Made by a program: the position numbers and the translations under genes. Positions 18,681-28,433 of a stretch of DNA of 64,000 nucleotides are shown here, piece after piece (positions within the stretch are counted from its first letter, which is position 1; each line of letters begins with the position of its first letter). The notes beneath the pieces are model-generated. The model saw only the letters and a program-made list of their open reading frames with translations. It was not told where the DNA came from and did not search any database. Source of the DNA: Burkholderiales bacterium (GTDB lineage Bacteria > Pseudomonadota > Gammaproteobacteria > Burkholderiales > Burkholderiaceae_E); assembly GCA_027487815.1 (NCBI GenBank), contig JAIYCW010000078.1, positions 41,461 to 105,460 on the forward strand, written 5' to 3'.

Positions 18681-19204
18681 GCCTGCATTTTATCCATGAA
18701 CCACTGCGCAGTGGCATGACGGGGATGCTCAATCGTGCCGCGTCCGGCGCGCGCCAGTGTCTTGGCAAGCCGTAAAAGTGCCTTGTCTTTCGTGAGTACG
18801 ACGTCTGTGAATCCTGCAGTTAGCCAATCCAGATAGATCTGATCGTCCGGATCGGTGCATTGCCAGGAGCAAGACGGGAGGATATCGGCTTGGGGTGTTA
18901 CCAAAGTGTCGAAGCGGGCCAGTAATTCAGGGGCCCGACCAGCCAGAGCTGCACCGCGCCAGCTGATGCGATTGAGCACCTGATCGAGTTCGAGACGCAT
19001 GAGGCTGTGAGCCGTCAGGCGCGCCTGACCCAGTGCCACGCAGGATCGAAGTGCCTGGATTGCCGGATCATCAAACACCAGCCAATCCAGCCAGACATTC
19101 GTATCAAGCGTGATCCGCAACGCGGATTTACGGTGACTAAGCGGGGGCATTGGGAGAGGCGCGATAATTGTGCTCGCTTGCTGCTTCGTCTGTTCCTGGG
19201 GCAT
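18677..19204 (-). CDS. PIN-domain (COG1569-type) putative ribonuclease
   Basis: 175 residues. PIN fold with LDTNVWLDW (first acidic residue), a central Glu in RLELDQVL, DPDDQIYLDW and VVLTKDKALL. These proteins are annotated as putative toxin components. No antitoxin ORF lies upstream: the next gene is the divergent yaaA, 35 bases away. Instead the stop overlaps the aminotransferase start. It may be an orphan or domesticated toxin, or not a toxin at all. ATG 19204 is used; an internal ATG 18 codons later, closer to the fold, is possible. Confidence 0.82.
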   Translation of the reverse strand: MPQEQTKQQASTIIAPLPMPPLSHRKSALRITLDTNVWLDWLVFDDPAIQALRSCVALGQARLTAHSLMRLELDQVLNRISWRGAALAGRAPELLARFDTLVTPQADILPSCSWQCTDPDDQIYLDWLTAGFTDVVLTKDKALLRLAKTLARAGRGTIEHPRHATAQWFMDKMQA

Positions 19205-19239
19205 GCCTGCTTTTTGTTTCCACTTTGGATTGAGTGTTC

Positions 19240-20034
19240 ATGATCGTTGTATTGTCGCCTGCCAAGTCCCTCGACTACACCAGCCCGATTCGCGTGCGCA
19301 CAGCGACCCAGCCCCGCATGCTTGAGCATAGTGTGCCGCTGATTGAGCGTTTACGCGGCATGCAGGCCCCTGAGCTCGCCGAGCTGATGACGATCAGCCA
19401 GAATCTGGCCGAGCTCAATCGTGATCGATTTATGGATTGGCATCTGCCTTTTGACCCCCGCAATGCTCGACAGGCCATGCTGGCCTTTGATGGTGATGTG
19501 TACGAGGGCTTGCAGGCGCGTGCCATGAGCTCGGAGGATCTGAAGTGGGCGCAGCAGCGGGTGAGGATTCTGTCGGGGCTTTATGGGGTGTTGCGCCCGC
19601 TTGACCTGATGCAAGCCTATCGCCTGGAGATGGGTACCAGCCTTGGAGTGGGATCGGCCAGAAATCTGTATCAGTACTGGGGGCCGAGAATAGGAAAGCT
19701 CCTGCAGGAAGATGCCATCGCGAGCAAATCCAAGGCGGTTGTGAATTTGGCTTCAGAGGAATACTTCAAAGCGGTTGATACGCGCGAGCTTGATGTGCCA
19801 GTAATTCAGCCAGTATTTCTCGATGGCAAGGCTCCGGCATCGGGCGGAGCATTTCAATACAAAGTCATCAGTTTTTTCGCCAAGCGTGCGCGGGGCCTGA
19901 TGGCCCGCTATGCGATTGAGCATCGCATCAAATCCCCTGCAGACCTGAAAGCTTTTGATCTCGAAGGCTATCGATTCAACCCGGCCGGGTCAGACGCGAC
20001 CCGCTGGGTATTCCAGAGGGTCTCGCCTGCTTGA
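19240..20034 (+). CDS. yaaA: Peroxide stress protein YaaA (DUF328)
   Basis: 264 residues. YaaA lowers free intracellular iron during peroxide stress and binds DNA. The start MIVVLSPAKSLDY, the RVRILSGLYGVLRPLDLMQ block and FFAKRARGLMARY are family hallmarks over the full length. ATG 19240 was chosen; a GTG two codons upstream is the alternative. It is divergent from the PIN gene and convergent with the OmpA-like gene (15-base gap). Confidence 0.95.
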   Translation: MIVVLSPAKSLDYTSPIRVRTATQPRMLEHSVPLIERLRGMQAPELAELMTISQNLAELNRDRFMDWHLPFDPRNARQAMLAFDGDVYEGLQARAMSSEDLKWAQQRVRILSGLYGVLRPLDLMQAYRLEMGTSLGVGSARNLYQYWGPRIGKLLQEDAIASKSKAVVNLASEEYFKAVDTRELDVPVIQPVFLDGKAPASGGAFQYKVISFFAKRARGLMARYAIEHRIKSPADLKAFDLEGYRFNPAGSDATRWVFQRVSPA

Positions 20035-20049
20035 CCATGAGCAGAGGCC

Positions 20050-20568
20050 TTAATTGGCTGCGCTAACTTCCACCCGACGTGCTTCGCGGTCGTCCGCACC
20101 ACCGGTAGTTTCCTGGGGCTTGCGCATCTCGATCTGCTGATCGGTCAGCCCGGCTGCGATGAGCGCCTGCTTGACTGCCATGGCGCGATTTTTGGCCAGT
20201 TCGGCGTTTTGCTCGGGATTACCCGTTTTATCATGGAAACCTGAAATCGCGAGTTTGGCGGCCTTACCACCTTTCACCGCTTCAATCATCGCCGCGAGCT
20301 GGACATTGGCGTCGGCAGGTAGATCGGTTTTACCAGTTTCGAAGTAAAACTTGATCGCTGCTAGCGCATCAGTGGCGGGAGGAGCGGCCACTGGGGAGGC
20401 AGTAACTGGTGCGGCCATAGTAGGCGCGCTTGCCGCTACAGGGGCAGGGCTGGCATTCATTGCAGCAAGAATCGCTGGAATGATGGCTACTGCTATTGCG
20501 ATAGTAACCGCAATGCCAAGGATCCAAGCAACGATGCCGTTGCCTTCATTATTCTGATCATCGTCCAT
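20050..20568 (-). CDS. Small inner-membrane-anchored OmpA-like protein
   Basis: 172 residues. One TM helix (about 12-37) lies behind a short acidic N-terminus (MDDDQNNEGN), followed by an Ala/Pro linker and an OmpA-like domain (about 68-170) with IKFYFETGKTDLPADA and a C-terminal ARRVEVS. OmpA-like domains bind peptidoglycan; because the TM helix is not cleavable, this tethers the inner membrane to the wall rather than sitting in the outer membrane. It resembles MotB-type proteins in layout but has no partner channel nearby. It is 44 bases downstream of murB's start on the opposite side of a short gap. Confidence 0.8.
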   Translation of the reverse strand: MDDDQNNEGNGIVAWILGIAVTIAIAVAIIPAILAAMNASPAPVAASAPTMAAPVTASPVAAPPATDALAAIKFYFETGKTDLPADANVQLAAMIEAVKGGKAAKLAISGFHDKTGNPEQNAELAKNRAMAVKQALIAAGLTDQQIEMRKPQETTGGADDREARRVEVSAAN

Positions 20569-20612
20569 CAGTATCGTTCCAAAAGCGGGAAAACCCCGGA
20601 TTATAAGGCCTG

Positions 20613-21653
20613 CTACCAGATCACAGGCTCGGCCTCGAGATGAACCCCAAAGCGCTGCTCAACATCGCGCTGAATGGCTTGGGCCAGATCAGCTATTTGC
20701 TGCCCCGATGCTTTGGCGTGATTCACGATGACCAGGGCATGCTGGGTATGCACACCTGCGTCGCCCTTGCGATAGCCTTTCCAGCCACATTGATCGATCA
20801 TCCAGGCGGCTGAAATCTTTACTTGCGGTGCGAAGCCTGCAGCTTGCGGCGCAGGCCATGCGGGCAGTTTTGGATACTTCCTTAACAGGGCGGTCGCTTC
20901 GGGTTGATCGATCAGAGGATTCTTGAAGAAACTTCCAACATTGCCCAGTTGAGCGGGATCGGGCAGCTTGCGTTGACGGATTCGAATCACCGCTTGAGCA
21001 ACTTCAAGCGCGTTTGGTGCGGTAATCCCGGCTTGGTTGAGCTCAGTTTGCAAATCGGCATACGCATACCGGGGCTCGGCTCCACGCTTGAGCCTCATGG
21101 CAACTTCAACAATGACCCAATGCTGGCCTTGAGGGCGCTTAAAGATGCTGTCGCGATAGCCAAACGCGCATTCATCGCGAGTCAGAGTAGTTGTCTGGCC
21201 AGTGATTCGGTCCATGACTTTCACATGGTCGAGCACATCCTTGATCTCCACACCGTATGCACCAATGTTTTGCACCGGCGTGGCCCCCAACGTGCCTGGA
21301 ATGAGAGCCAGATTTTCCAGGCCGTCCCATCCCTGGCCTAGCGTCCACATCACAAATGGATGCCAGGGCTCACCAGCTGCCGCCCGAACCAGGGCATGCC
21401 CGTCATCCAGAACTTCGATCACACGCCCAAGCAAGCCGACTTTGACTACCCGGCCAAGCTTGGAGCTGCGCATCACGATATTGCTGCCGCCGCCCAAAAG
21501 ATAAGCGGGATCTGGCCCCGCAAACCAGCCCTGTTTTACTGCTTCCTGGAGCTGCTCGATTGAGCTTGCTTCCAGCAGCGCTTCGGCGTGAGCCGCAAGA
21601 CCCAGTGTGTTGTAGGGCAGCAGGCAGGCCTCTCGCCTGACATTCAGCAGCAC
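20613..21653 (-). CDS. murB: UDP-N-acetylenolpyruvoylglucosamine reductase MurB (type I)
   Basis: 346 residues. FAD enzyme that reduces enolpyruvyl-UDP-GlcNAc to UDP-MurNAc in peptidoglycan synthesis. YLLGGGSNIV (FAD loop), NIGAYGVEIKD, FGYRDSIFK, the catalytic Ser in GNVGSFFKNP and the terminal Glu in EAEPVIW are all present, as in type I MurB. The start is GTG 21653; no closer ATG precedes the conserved NTLGLAAHAE, and no clear ribosome site is visible. It lies 12 bases after scpA, so DUF3460-scpA-murB look like one operon. Confidence 0.95.
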   Translation of the reverse strand: MLLNVRREACLLPYNTLGLAAHAEALLEASSIEQLQEAVKQGWFAGPDPAYLLGGGSNIVMRSSKLGRVVKVGLLGRVIEVLDDGHALVRAAAGEPWHPFVMWTLGQGWDGLENLALIPGTLGATPVQNIGAYGVEIKDVLDHVKVMDRITGQTTTLTRDECAFGYRDSIFKRPQGQHWVIVEVAMRLKRGAEPRYAYADLQTELNQAGITAPNALEVAQAVIRIRQRKLPDPAQLGNVGSFFKNPLIDQPEATALLRKYPKLPAWPAPQAAGFAPQVKISAAWMIDQCGWKGYRKGDAGVHTQHALVIVNHAKASGQQIADLAQAIQRDVEQRFGVHLEAEPVIW

Positions 21654-21665
21654 AAGCGTCGGGTC

Positions 21666-22529
21666 TTAAGTGGGGCTATAAGCCAGGCGGACATAGATCG
21701 GTGCAAAGGCTTCCGCCTGGGTAATGTCCACCAAGCTTTCGCGCGCCAATTCAAGCAGGGCAATGAAGGTCACAACCGCCACCGGCAATCCCTTTGTTGG
21801 CTCAAAAAGCTCGGAAAACTCGGCGAAACGCCGATCCTGCAAGTTGCGCAGCACAAAGGTCATGTGCTCGCGCACCGAAAGCTCCTCACGACTGATGCGA
21901 TGGTGCTGGGTGAGTTTGGCGCGCCTCAGGATATCGAGCCAGGCTTCGCGCAAATCATCGGCGCTCACATCGGGCAGACGTTGTGATGCAGTGCGCATCA
22001 CATCGACCTGGGCCGTGTAGAAATCCCGGCCGAGAAGGGGCAATGCATCAATCGCCTGCGCTCCAAGCTTCATCCGCTCATATTCCAGCAGGCGACGCGC
22101 CAACTCTGCGCGCGGATCATCCACTTCTTCATCTGAATCGGCTTTCTTGACCGGCAACAGCATGCGCGATTTGATATCAATCAGCAGTGCCGCCATCAGC
22201 AGATATTCTGCCGCCAACTCAAGGTTGTGAACCCGGATTTCGTCGATGTAGGCCAGGTACTGCACCGTCACCTGGGCGAGGGGAATATCCAGAATATTGA
22301 AGTTTTGCTTACGAATCAGATAAAGCAGCAGATCGAGCGGGCCCTCGAAGGATTCAAGAAAAACTTCCAGTGCATCAGGAGGGATGTAGAGGTCATTGGG
22401 TAGCCGAGTGAGGGGCTCGCCATACAGGCGTGCGAAGACCTTGAGTTCAAGTTGTTCAGGCTCATCACTTAGCAATACCGGCGCGCTGTGAGCCGGGTCG
22501 AGAGCGCTATCGCTTGGTCTGATAGACAT
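21666..22529 (-). CDS. scpA: Segregation and condensation protein A
   Basis: 287 residues. The kleisin subunit of the SMC-ScpAB condensin that organises and separates chromosomes. The N-terminal FEGPLDLLLYLIRKQNFNI and the LAAEYLLMAALLIDIKSRML helix are typical, and the C-terminal winged helix ends near AFAPIYVRL. The first 23 bases overlap the end of the DUF3460 gene in another frame. No scpB or smc is in the window. Confidence 0.95.
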   Translation of the reverse strand: MSIRPSDSALDPAHSAPVLLSDEPEQLELKVFARLYGEPLTRLPNDLYIPPDALEVFLESFEGPLDLLLYLIRKQNFNILDIPLAQVTVQYLAYIDEIRVHNLELAAEYLLMAALLIDIKSRMLLPVKKADSDEEVDDPRAELARRLLEYERMKLGAQAIDALPLLGRDFYTAQVDVMRTASQRLPDVSADDLREAWLDILRRAKLTQHHRISREELSVREHMTFVLRNLQDRRFAEFSELFEPTKGLPVAVVTFIALLELARESLVDITQAEAFAPIYVRLAYSPT

Positions 22530-22689
22530 AGGCTTGTTGCGCTACCTTGACGCTGGCCTGACGCTCGGTTTGTTCCAGCACCTGAGGCTTATCCCAGAGC
22601 AAAGCGCGACCCTTGCGCTGATCCTCTTCCAGATGCGGGCGCTCGGCTTTCAATTGCTTGAGAAATTGTGTGATTTCAGATTCGTACAT
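22507..22689 (-). CDS. DUF3460 family small protein
   Basis: 60 residues. MYESEITQFLKQLKAERPHL and the LLWDKP motif mark DUF3460, a small Burkholderiales family of unknown function that usually sits just ahead of scpA. The 3' end overlaps scpA by 23 bases, which suggests coupled translation and a role near chromosome segregation or simple co-regulation. ATG 22689. Confidence 0.85.
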   Translation of the reverse strand: MYESEITQFLKQLKAERPHLEEDQRKGRALLWDKPQVLEQTERQASVKVAQQAYVYQTKR

Positions 22690-22737
22690 GGTGCAGTCCT
22701 CGCGAGAATGCTATTTTAGTTCAGACAGGGAGGCAGT

Positions 22738-23241
22738 ATGACAAATCAATGGCGCAGGAGAATCGTAATGGGCTGGATTGCGGGTCTGGTCGGTGTGCTC
22801 GGAGGTTGCGATTTTGTAGCCCAGCAAGAGCTCAAGGTCGGCGAATCCACGATCGATGACGTCCGCAAGCTGATGGGCAAACCAGACATGATCTGGGAGG
22901 AAAAAGACGGCTCACAGGTGCTTGAGTATCCCCGGGCCCCTGCCGGTACCGAAACCTTGCAGGTGAAAATTTCGCCCGAGGGCAAGTATATGGGGATGAA
23001 AAACATCCTCACCCGCGAAAACTTCGCCAAAATTCAGCCCGGAATGACCTACGACGGTGTGCGCCAGATATTGGGGCGGGCTACTGAAGTGGTCGAGTTC
23101 CGTATGAAGCAGGAGGTGGTGTGGAGCTATCGCCACATGGCCGATCCGGGCCGCAGGCAGCTTTTTAACGTGCATTTTGATGCCGATGGCAAGGTCAAAA
23201 CCACCAGTACCAGCGAAGATCCACCTCAGGGCCAGGGTTAG
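22738..23241 (+). CDS. SmpA/OmlA (BamE-like) outer-membrane lipoprotein
   Basis: 167 residues. Signal peptide with lipobox LGGC (Cys 24). Two BamE-like beta-alpha units are visible: VGESTIDDVRKLMGKPDMIW and IQPGMTYDGVRQILGRATEV. The second gives it a duplicated form, longer than the usual single-domain BamE of the outer-membrane assembly complex. GGAGG lies eight bases before the ATG. It is divergent from DUF3460 and convergent with the SulP gene. Confidence 0.85.
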   Translation: MTNQWRRRIVMGWIAGLVGVLGGCDFVAQQELKVGESTIDDVRKLMGKPDMIWEEKDGSQVLEYPRAPAGTETLQVKISPEGKYMGMKNILTRENFAKIQPGMTYDGVRQILGRATEVVEFRMKQEVVWSYRHMADPGRRQLFNVHFDADGKVKTTSTSEDPPQGQG

Positions 23242-23253
23242 TCGGCTGCGGGG

Positions 23254-24945
23254 TTAGATGGCTGCAGGTTTGGGGGGCTGAGTGGCAACCACAAGCACCC
23301 CTGAGCTTTCGACAAAACCAGTCCTGTGAATGATCGAATACGGCTGTTCATTGAGCCCGATCAACACGACCTGACCGCCGAATTCATGCACGACTTTGAC
23401 GAGTTCACCCAATGCTTCCAGTGCCGAGCTGTCAATGTTGATCATCTGCTCAAGTTCAAGCACGACATCCACCCCACCTTTAGCGTTAGTCTCGATCAAG
23501 CGGTCGCGCAAGGCTTCTGTAAGCGCTTCGACTTTCGCAGTAGACCCGAAAAACAGGCTGCCAAACACCCGATAACCCATCCTGCGGCCCGCCGCCCGGT
23601 CGCGAAGCTGTGGATGCGCCGCCACCAAGGCGCTTAAGGCCTGTTCGGAAAGCGCTTCAATTCGGGTAAGCCCAGAGACCCTGACGATAAAAAAGAGGCA
23701 AGCGAGCATCAGCCCGACTTCGAGCGCAACAGTGATGTCAAACATGACAGTCAAGGCGAAGGTGGACCAAAGAATCAGCTGATAGTTTTTACTGAATTTC
23801 TCAGCCTTGCGAAACGCCTGCCAGTCACCCATATTGAATGCGACAAACAACAGGATGGCCGCCAGGCTGGCCATCGGAATCATCGCCGCCAGAGGTGCAA
23901 GCACCACCACGATCCCGAGCAAACTCACCGCATGCACGATCCCCGCGATCGGAGAGCGAGCGCCGGTGCGGATATTGGTCACGGTGCGAGCCACGGTGCC
24001 GGTTGCGGCGATGCCTCCGAACAACGGGCTCACCACATTGGCAATGCCCTGAGCCATCAGCTCCTGGTTGGGGTCATGTTTTTGTTTGGTCATTCCGTCG
24101 GCGACCCGGGCGCAAAGAAGCGATTCAATCGCCCCGAGCAGGGCAATTGAGATCGCGGGGGCAGCCAGATATTGCAAGGTCGCCCAATCCACTGTCGGCC
24201 ATTCGGGTGCACGAACCACAGATGGGAGTGCGCCGAAGCGCGAGCCGATGGTGGCCAAAGGCAAATCCAGAACTTGCACGGCGAGTGAGCCAAGAAGCAG
24301 GACCAGTAGCGTGCCGGGAATGAAGGCCAACCAGCCTTGCCAGCGGCGCTTGGGCTCGCGGTATAGTTTCGGCCAGATCCACATTAACGCAATGCTGGCT
24401 GCGCACATCCCCACTGATCCCCAGTGCAGGGATGGCAAGGCCTGCCACAGAGCTCCGAGTTGCGCGAAAAATCCGGCGGGCACCTTGTCCATTTGCAGCC
24501 CAAGCGCATCGCGGATCTGTTGCAAGGCAATGATCACCGCGATTCCATTGGTGAATCCGATAACCACCGGCAAGGGAACAAACCGTATCAGCCCACCCAG
24601 TCGCAATGCTCCCATGGCGAACAACAGCACACCCGCCATGAGCGTGGCAATCAGCAGGTTGGCCACGCCGTAGCGCTCCGCTATGCCGTAGAGCAATGCT
24701 ACAAATGCGCCCGCCGGGCCGCCAATTTGAAACTTTGATCCGCCCAGAAGCGAGATAAAAAAGCCCGCGATGATGGCCGTGATCAGGCCCTGCTCCGGTT
24801 TTACGCCGCTGGCGATTCCAAAAGCCATGGCCAGCGGCAAGGCCACCACCCCCACCGTGATCCCGGCGCCGACATCATGGCGCAGATCGGAAACTTGGTA
24901 GGTTTTGAGGCTGTCGAGGAGCTGGGGCCGGAATCGCAAACGCAC
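23254..24945 (-). CDS. SulP-family inorganic anion transporter with STAS domain
   Basis: 563 residues. Inner-membrane carrier of the SLC26/SulP family (sulfate, bicarbonate or C4-dicarboxylates, with protons or sodium). About 12-14 hydrophobic segments begin at VGVVALPLAMAFGIASGV. A cytoplasmic STAS domain (about 440-550) carries the NIDSSALEAL motif. The start is GTG 24945, four bases after the metG stop, so it is probably co-transcribed with metG. The ion cannot be inferred. Confidence 0.92.
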   Translation of the reverse strand: MRLRFRPQLLDSLKTYQVSDLRHDVGAGITVGVVALPLAMAFGIASGVKPEQGLITAIIAGFFISLLGGSKFQIGGPAGAFVALLYGIAERYGVANLLIATLMAGVLLFAMGALRLGGLIRFVPLPVVIGFTNGIAVIIALQQIRDALGLQMDKVPAGFFAQLGALWQALPSLHWGSVGMCAASIALMWIWPKLYREPKRRWQGWLAFIPGTLLVLLLGSLAVQVLDLPLATIGSRFGALPSVVRAPEWPTVDWATLQYLAAPAISIALLGAIESLLCARVADGMTKQKHDPNQELMAQGIANVVSPLFGGIAATGTVARTVTNIRTGARSPIAGIVHAVSLLGIVVVLAPLAAMIPMASLAAILLFVAFNMGDWQAFRKAEKFSKNYQLILWSTFALTVMFDITVALEVGLMLACLFFIVRVSGLTRIEALSEQALSALVAAHPQLRDRAAGRRMGYRVFGSLFFGSTAKVEALTEALRDRLIETNAKGGVDVVLELEQMINIDSSALEALGELVKVVHEFGGQVVLIGLNEQPYSIIHRTGFVESSGVLVVATQPPKPAAI

Positions 24946-24949
24946 GAAC

Positions 24950-27160
24950 CTAGCGTACCCGCATACCGGGCGTCGCGCCAGTGTCGGGGGCTAATAGAAA
25001 TAGCCCGGCTGCGTCATCAGTCCCGGAAGCCGCCAGCACCATACCCTCGCTCAACCCAAACTTCATTTTGCGTGCCGCCAGGTTGGCAACCATGACCGTG
25101 TAGCGTCCTATGAGCTGCTCGGGTGCGTAAGCCGACTGAATTCCCGAAAACACGTTTCTGTGCGTCGCTTCGCCCACATCGAGCGTTAGCCGGAGCAGTT
25201 TTTTCGATCCCTCCACCGCTTCGGCATGAACAATCTTTGCAATACGCAGATCGACCTTGGCAAAATCATCAATGGTGATCGTGGGGCTCAGGGGTTCGAC
25301 CGCGCCAGGAGAAGATGCGCTTGGCGCAACGCTCACAGGTGTTGGGCCAAGGTTACTGGGTGCTGCCGAAACTGCAGGCTCAGGCACCAGTTGATCCAGC
25401 ATGGCTGCGTCCACGCGGGTCATAAGCGGTTTGAAAGGATTCAATCGACTCAATGTGGTGCCATCCCAAAGCTGCGCGTAACCAAGCGGTGCTTCGAGCC
25501 CGAGAAACTGTGCGGCATCCCGGGTCAGGCGTGGCGCAATCGGATGCAGGAGAATCGTCAGATCCTTGAAGGCATACATGGTCAGGCTGCAAATCCAGTG
25601 CAACTGGTCACGTGCGGCACGATCGGTAGCGGCTTGTTTGGCTAAAGCCCAAGGCTTATGGCCATCCCAATAGGTGTTGACCTTATCGGCCAATTGCATG
25701 ATGCGCACCACAGCCTGATTGAACTCGCGGGCGTGCATAAGCGCCACAATTTCGCCGAAAGCTGGTTTGTCCGCATTCGGAGCGCAATCGCCAAACAGGT
25801 TGGAAACTTCAGCAGCATGCTGAGCATTGTTAGGCGAATAAATCCGGGAAGCCGGTGCCTCCAGCAATACCGAGTCGAAATTCTCGGCAATGATTTTCGC
25901 AGCCCGGCTGGCGATATTGACGTATTTGCCGACCAGATTGCTATTGACCCGGGCCAGGAAATCCTCGGTATTAAAATCAATATCTTCCACTCGCGCAGTG
26001 AGCTTGGCCGCAAGGTAATAGCGCATCCAGTCTGGGTCCATGCCGAGTTCAAGGTAGCGCAAGGGTGAGATGCCAGTGCCGCGGCTTTTACTCATCTTCT
26101 CGCCGCTCACCGTGATAAAGCCATGCACGTTGATTTGATCAGGAATCTTGCGCCCTGAAAATTTCAACATCGCCGGCCAAAAAAGTGTGTGGAAATAGAT
26201 GATGTCCTTGCCGATGAAATGAACCTGTTCAACTTGAGGGTCATTGATGAATTCATCAAAGCTTTGGGCCGTTTGAGCCTGTGCTTTTCCAGCATCAAAG
26301 TAGCTTTTCAGGCTGGCCAGGTAGCCCACCGGCGCATCCAGCCACACATAGAAATACTTGCCCGGAGCGTCTGGAATCGGGATGCCAAAGTAAGGCGCAT
26401 CACGGGAAATATCCCAATCGGCCAGACCCTTGCCTTCATCATCCAGCCACTCCGCCGCTTTGTTGGCCACTTCCGATTGCAGGCGGCCGTGCCCCATCCA
26501 CTGCTTGAGAAACTGCTTGCATCGGTCATCAGAAAGCTTGAAGAAAAAATGCTCGGAGCTCTTTAATACCGGCTTGGCACCACTGAGAGTCGAGTAGGGC
26601 TCGATGAGATCGGTGGGGGAATACACTGCACCACAGACTTCACATGCATCGCCAAACTGATCTTTTGCACCGCACTTCGGGCACTGTCCCTTGATGTAAC
26701 GATCGGCGAGAAACATTTCTTTGACCGGATCGAAAAACTGCTCGATCGCACGCACCTCGATCAAGCCTGCTTCCCGAAGCTTGAGGTAAATGCCTTGGGC
26801 AAGCTCGGTGTTTTCGGGGGAGTGGGTGCTGTGCCAGTGATCAAAGCGAATCGCAAAGCCTTCCAGATACTGCGGCCGCTCCGCTGCCACGCTGGCCACT
26901 AGCTCTTCAGGGGACTGCCCCTGGGCCTGGGCCTTAAGCATGATCGGTGCGCCGTGGGCATCATCAGCACAGACAAAATGCACTTCATGGCCAGCCATGC
27001 GCTGGGCGCGCACCCAGATATCAGCCTGGATGTATTCCATGATGTGGCCCAGGTGAAACGACCCATTGGCGTATGGCAACGCTGTGGTCACGAACAGGCG
27101 TCGAGGAGCCCAAGCTGCTGCTGTTTCAGTAGACAAATTGCTGGAAGAAGAATCGCTCAT
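24950..27160 (-). CDS. metG: Methionyl-tRNA synthetase
   Basis: 736 residues. Class I synthetase: the HIGH-type motif is [18 protein letters not shown] is in [12 protein letters not shown], and a Cys4 zinc knuckle is [20 protein letters not shown] Pro/Ala/Ser linker leads to a C-terminal EMAP-like tRNA-binding domain ([17 protein letters not shown] to the end) that dimerises the enzyme. ATG 27160 was chosen because [15 protein letters not shown] follows; the longer frame extends 70 residues upstream into non-conserved sequence. It is divergent from apbC, a common betaproteobacterial arrangement. Confidence 0.97.
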   Translation of the reverse strand: MSDSSSSNLSTETAAAWAPRRLFVTTALPYANGSFHLGHIMEYIQADIWVRAQRMAGHEVHFVCADDAHGAPIMLKAQAQGQSPEELVASVAAERPQYLEGFAIRFDHWHSTHSPENTELAQGIYLKLREAGLIEVRAIEQFFDPVKEMFLADRYIKGQCPKCGAKDQFGDACEVCGAVYSPTDLIEPYSTLSGAKPVLKSSEHFFFKLSDDRCKQFLKQWMGHGRLQSEVANKAAEWLDDEGKGLADWDISRDAPYFGIPIPDAPGKYFYVWLDAPVGYLASLKSYFDAGKAQAQTAQSFDEFINDPQVEQVHFIGKDIIYFHTLFWPAMLKFSGRKIPDQINVHGFITVSGEKMSKSRGTGISPLRYLELGMDPDWMRYYLAAKLTARVEDIDFNTEDFLARVNSNLVGKYVNIASRAAKIIAENFDSVLLEAPASRIYSPNNAQHAAEVSNLFGDCAPNADKPAFGEIVALMHAREFNQAVVRIMQLADKVNTYWDGHKPWALAKQAATDRAARDQLHWICSLTMYAFKDLTILLHPIAPRLTRDAAQFLGLEAPLGYAQLWDGTTLSRLNPFKPLMTRVDAAMLDQLVPEPAVSAAPSNLGPTPVSVAPSASSPGAVEPLSPTITIDDFAKVDLRIAKIVHAEAVEGSKKLLRLTLDVGEATHRNVFSGIQSAYAPEQLIGRYTVMVANLAARKMKFGLSEGMVLAASGTDDAAGLFLLAPDTGATPGMRVR

Positions 27161-27344
27161 GAGGGCCAAGCCTTTTGTGGCAGATACACACCGAACTCGC
27201 CAGTTTAACAACCGCTGCCGGGTTGAGGCTTTTGTGGGCATTCGGGCGCCAAGCGGCCCGGGTACGAGTAGTGGCTTAAACTGCCGCCTTCCGCATCTTT
27301 TGTGGCCACGGGCCTGGAGAGGTGCATCACTTTGGAAACACCGC

Positions 27345-28433
27345 ATGAGCATGAGACTTGAAACGATCAATCAGGCACTGAGCCAGGTGATCGACCCCAC
27401 CACCGAGCTTGATCTGCTGTCGAGCAAGTCCGCGCGCAATATTCGCATCGAGGGCGAGCGGGTGAGCGTTGACGTGGTGTTGGGGTATCCCGCACGCAGT
27501 CAGATTGAGCTGATTCGCAGCCTGGTTACGCAGGCTTTGCGGGCCGTGCCAGGGTGTTCGGAGGCCGTGGTTAATGTCAGCCAGCAGATTGTGAGCCATG
27601 CAGTGCAGCGGGGGGTAAAACTGCTCCCGGAAGTGCGCAACATTATCGCCGTGGCCTCGGGCAAGGGTGGTGTGGGCAAGAGTACTACTGCGGTGAACAT
27701 TGCTTTGGCTCTTGCTGCTGAGGGCGCTTCGGTGGGTGTGCTGGACGCTGATATCTACGGCCCTTCAATTCCCATGCTGCTGGGTATTTCCGGTAAACCG
27801 GTCTCTCAGGATGGAAAAACTCTTGAACCCATGCTCGGGCATGGCCTGCAAACCAGTTCGATTGGTTTTTTGATCGATACCGATACACCGATGGTGTGGC
27901 GTGGCCCGATGGTGACGCAAGCGCTGGAGCAGCTTTTACGCGAAACCCGCTGGACCGATCTGGACTACTTGATCGTCGATATGCCACCCGGCACCGGCGA
28001 TATTCATCTGACGCTGGCGCAGAAGATTCCAGTGACCGGTGCTGTAATTGTTACCACGCCCCAGGACCTTGCCCTGCTCGATGCCCGCAAGGGCTTGAAG
28101 ATGTTTGAGAAGGTTGGCATTCCGATTCTTGGCATCGTTGAAAACATGGCGATGCATGTGTGTTCGCAATGCGGCAAGGTGGAGCATATCTTTGGCCAGG
28201 GTGGCGGCGAACGCATGGCCAAACAGTATGAGGTGAACTATCTGGGCGGCTTGCCGCTCGACATGATGATTCGCGAGCAGGCCGACTCTGGCACACCCAC
28301 TGTGGTTGCGGCGCCCGATAGCCTGATCACCGAGGCTTACAAAACCATTGCGCGGCGGGTTGCTGTGCAGATTGCCCAAAAGGCCCGCGATATGTCCTTG
28401 AAGATGCCCACGATCACGATCCAGAAAACTTGA
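27345..28433 (+). CDS. apbC: Iron-sulfur cluster carrier ATPase ApbC/Mrp
   Basis: 362 residues. An N-terminal MIP18-like domain (about 1-90) precedes a MinD-type P-loop ATPase with the deviant Walker [31 protein letters not shown] and the CSQC pair in [15 protein letters not shown] (cluster ligands) are diagnostic. It loads Fe-S clusters into apo-proteins. ATG 27345 is used; ATG 27351 is equally possible. The last 20 bases overlap the convergent lipoprotein gene. In other betaproteobacteria apbC is often next to dcd; here a 14.8-kb block separates them. Confidence 0.95.
   Translation: MSMRLETINQALSQVIDPTTELDLLSSKSARNIRIEGERVSVDVVLGYPARSQIELIRSLVTQALRAVPGCSEAVVNVSQQIVSHAVQRGVKLLPEVRNIIAVASGKGGVGKSTTAVNIALALAAEGASVGVLDADIYGPSIPMLLGISGKPVSQDGKTLEPMLGHGLQTSSIGFLIDTDTPMVWRGPMVTQALEQLLRETRWTDLDYLIVDMPPGTGDIHLTLAQKIPVTGAVIVTTPQDLALLDARKGLKMFEKVGIPILGIVENMAMHVCSQCGKVEHIFGQGGGERMAKQYEVNYLGGLPLDMMIREQADSGTPTVVAAPDSLITEAYKTIARRVAVQIAQKARDMSLKMPTITIQKT

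Noticed and set aside
18677..19204. Toxin-antitoxin system
   Set aside because: Only a PIN protein is present; no antitoxin-like small gene on either side.
20050..20568. MotB/TolR-like partner for the ExbB-like protein
   Set aside because: It is 10 kb away, on another transcript, and its TM helix lacks the conserved Pro and Asp.
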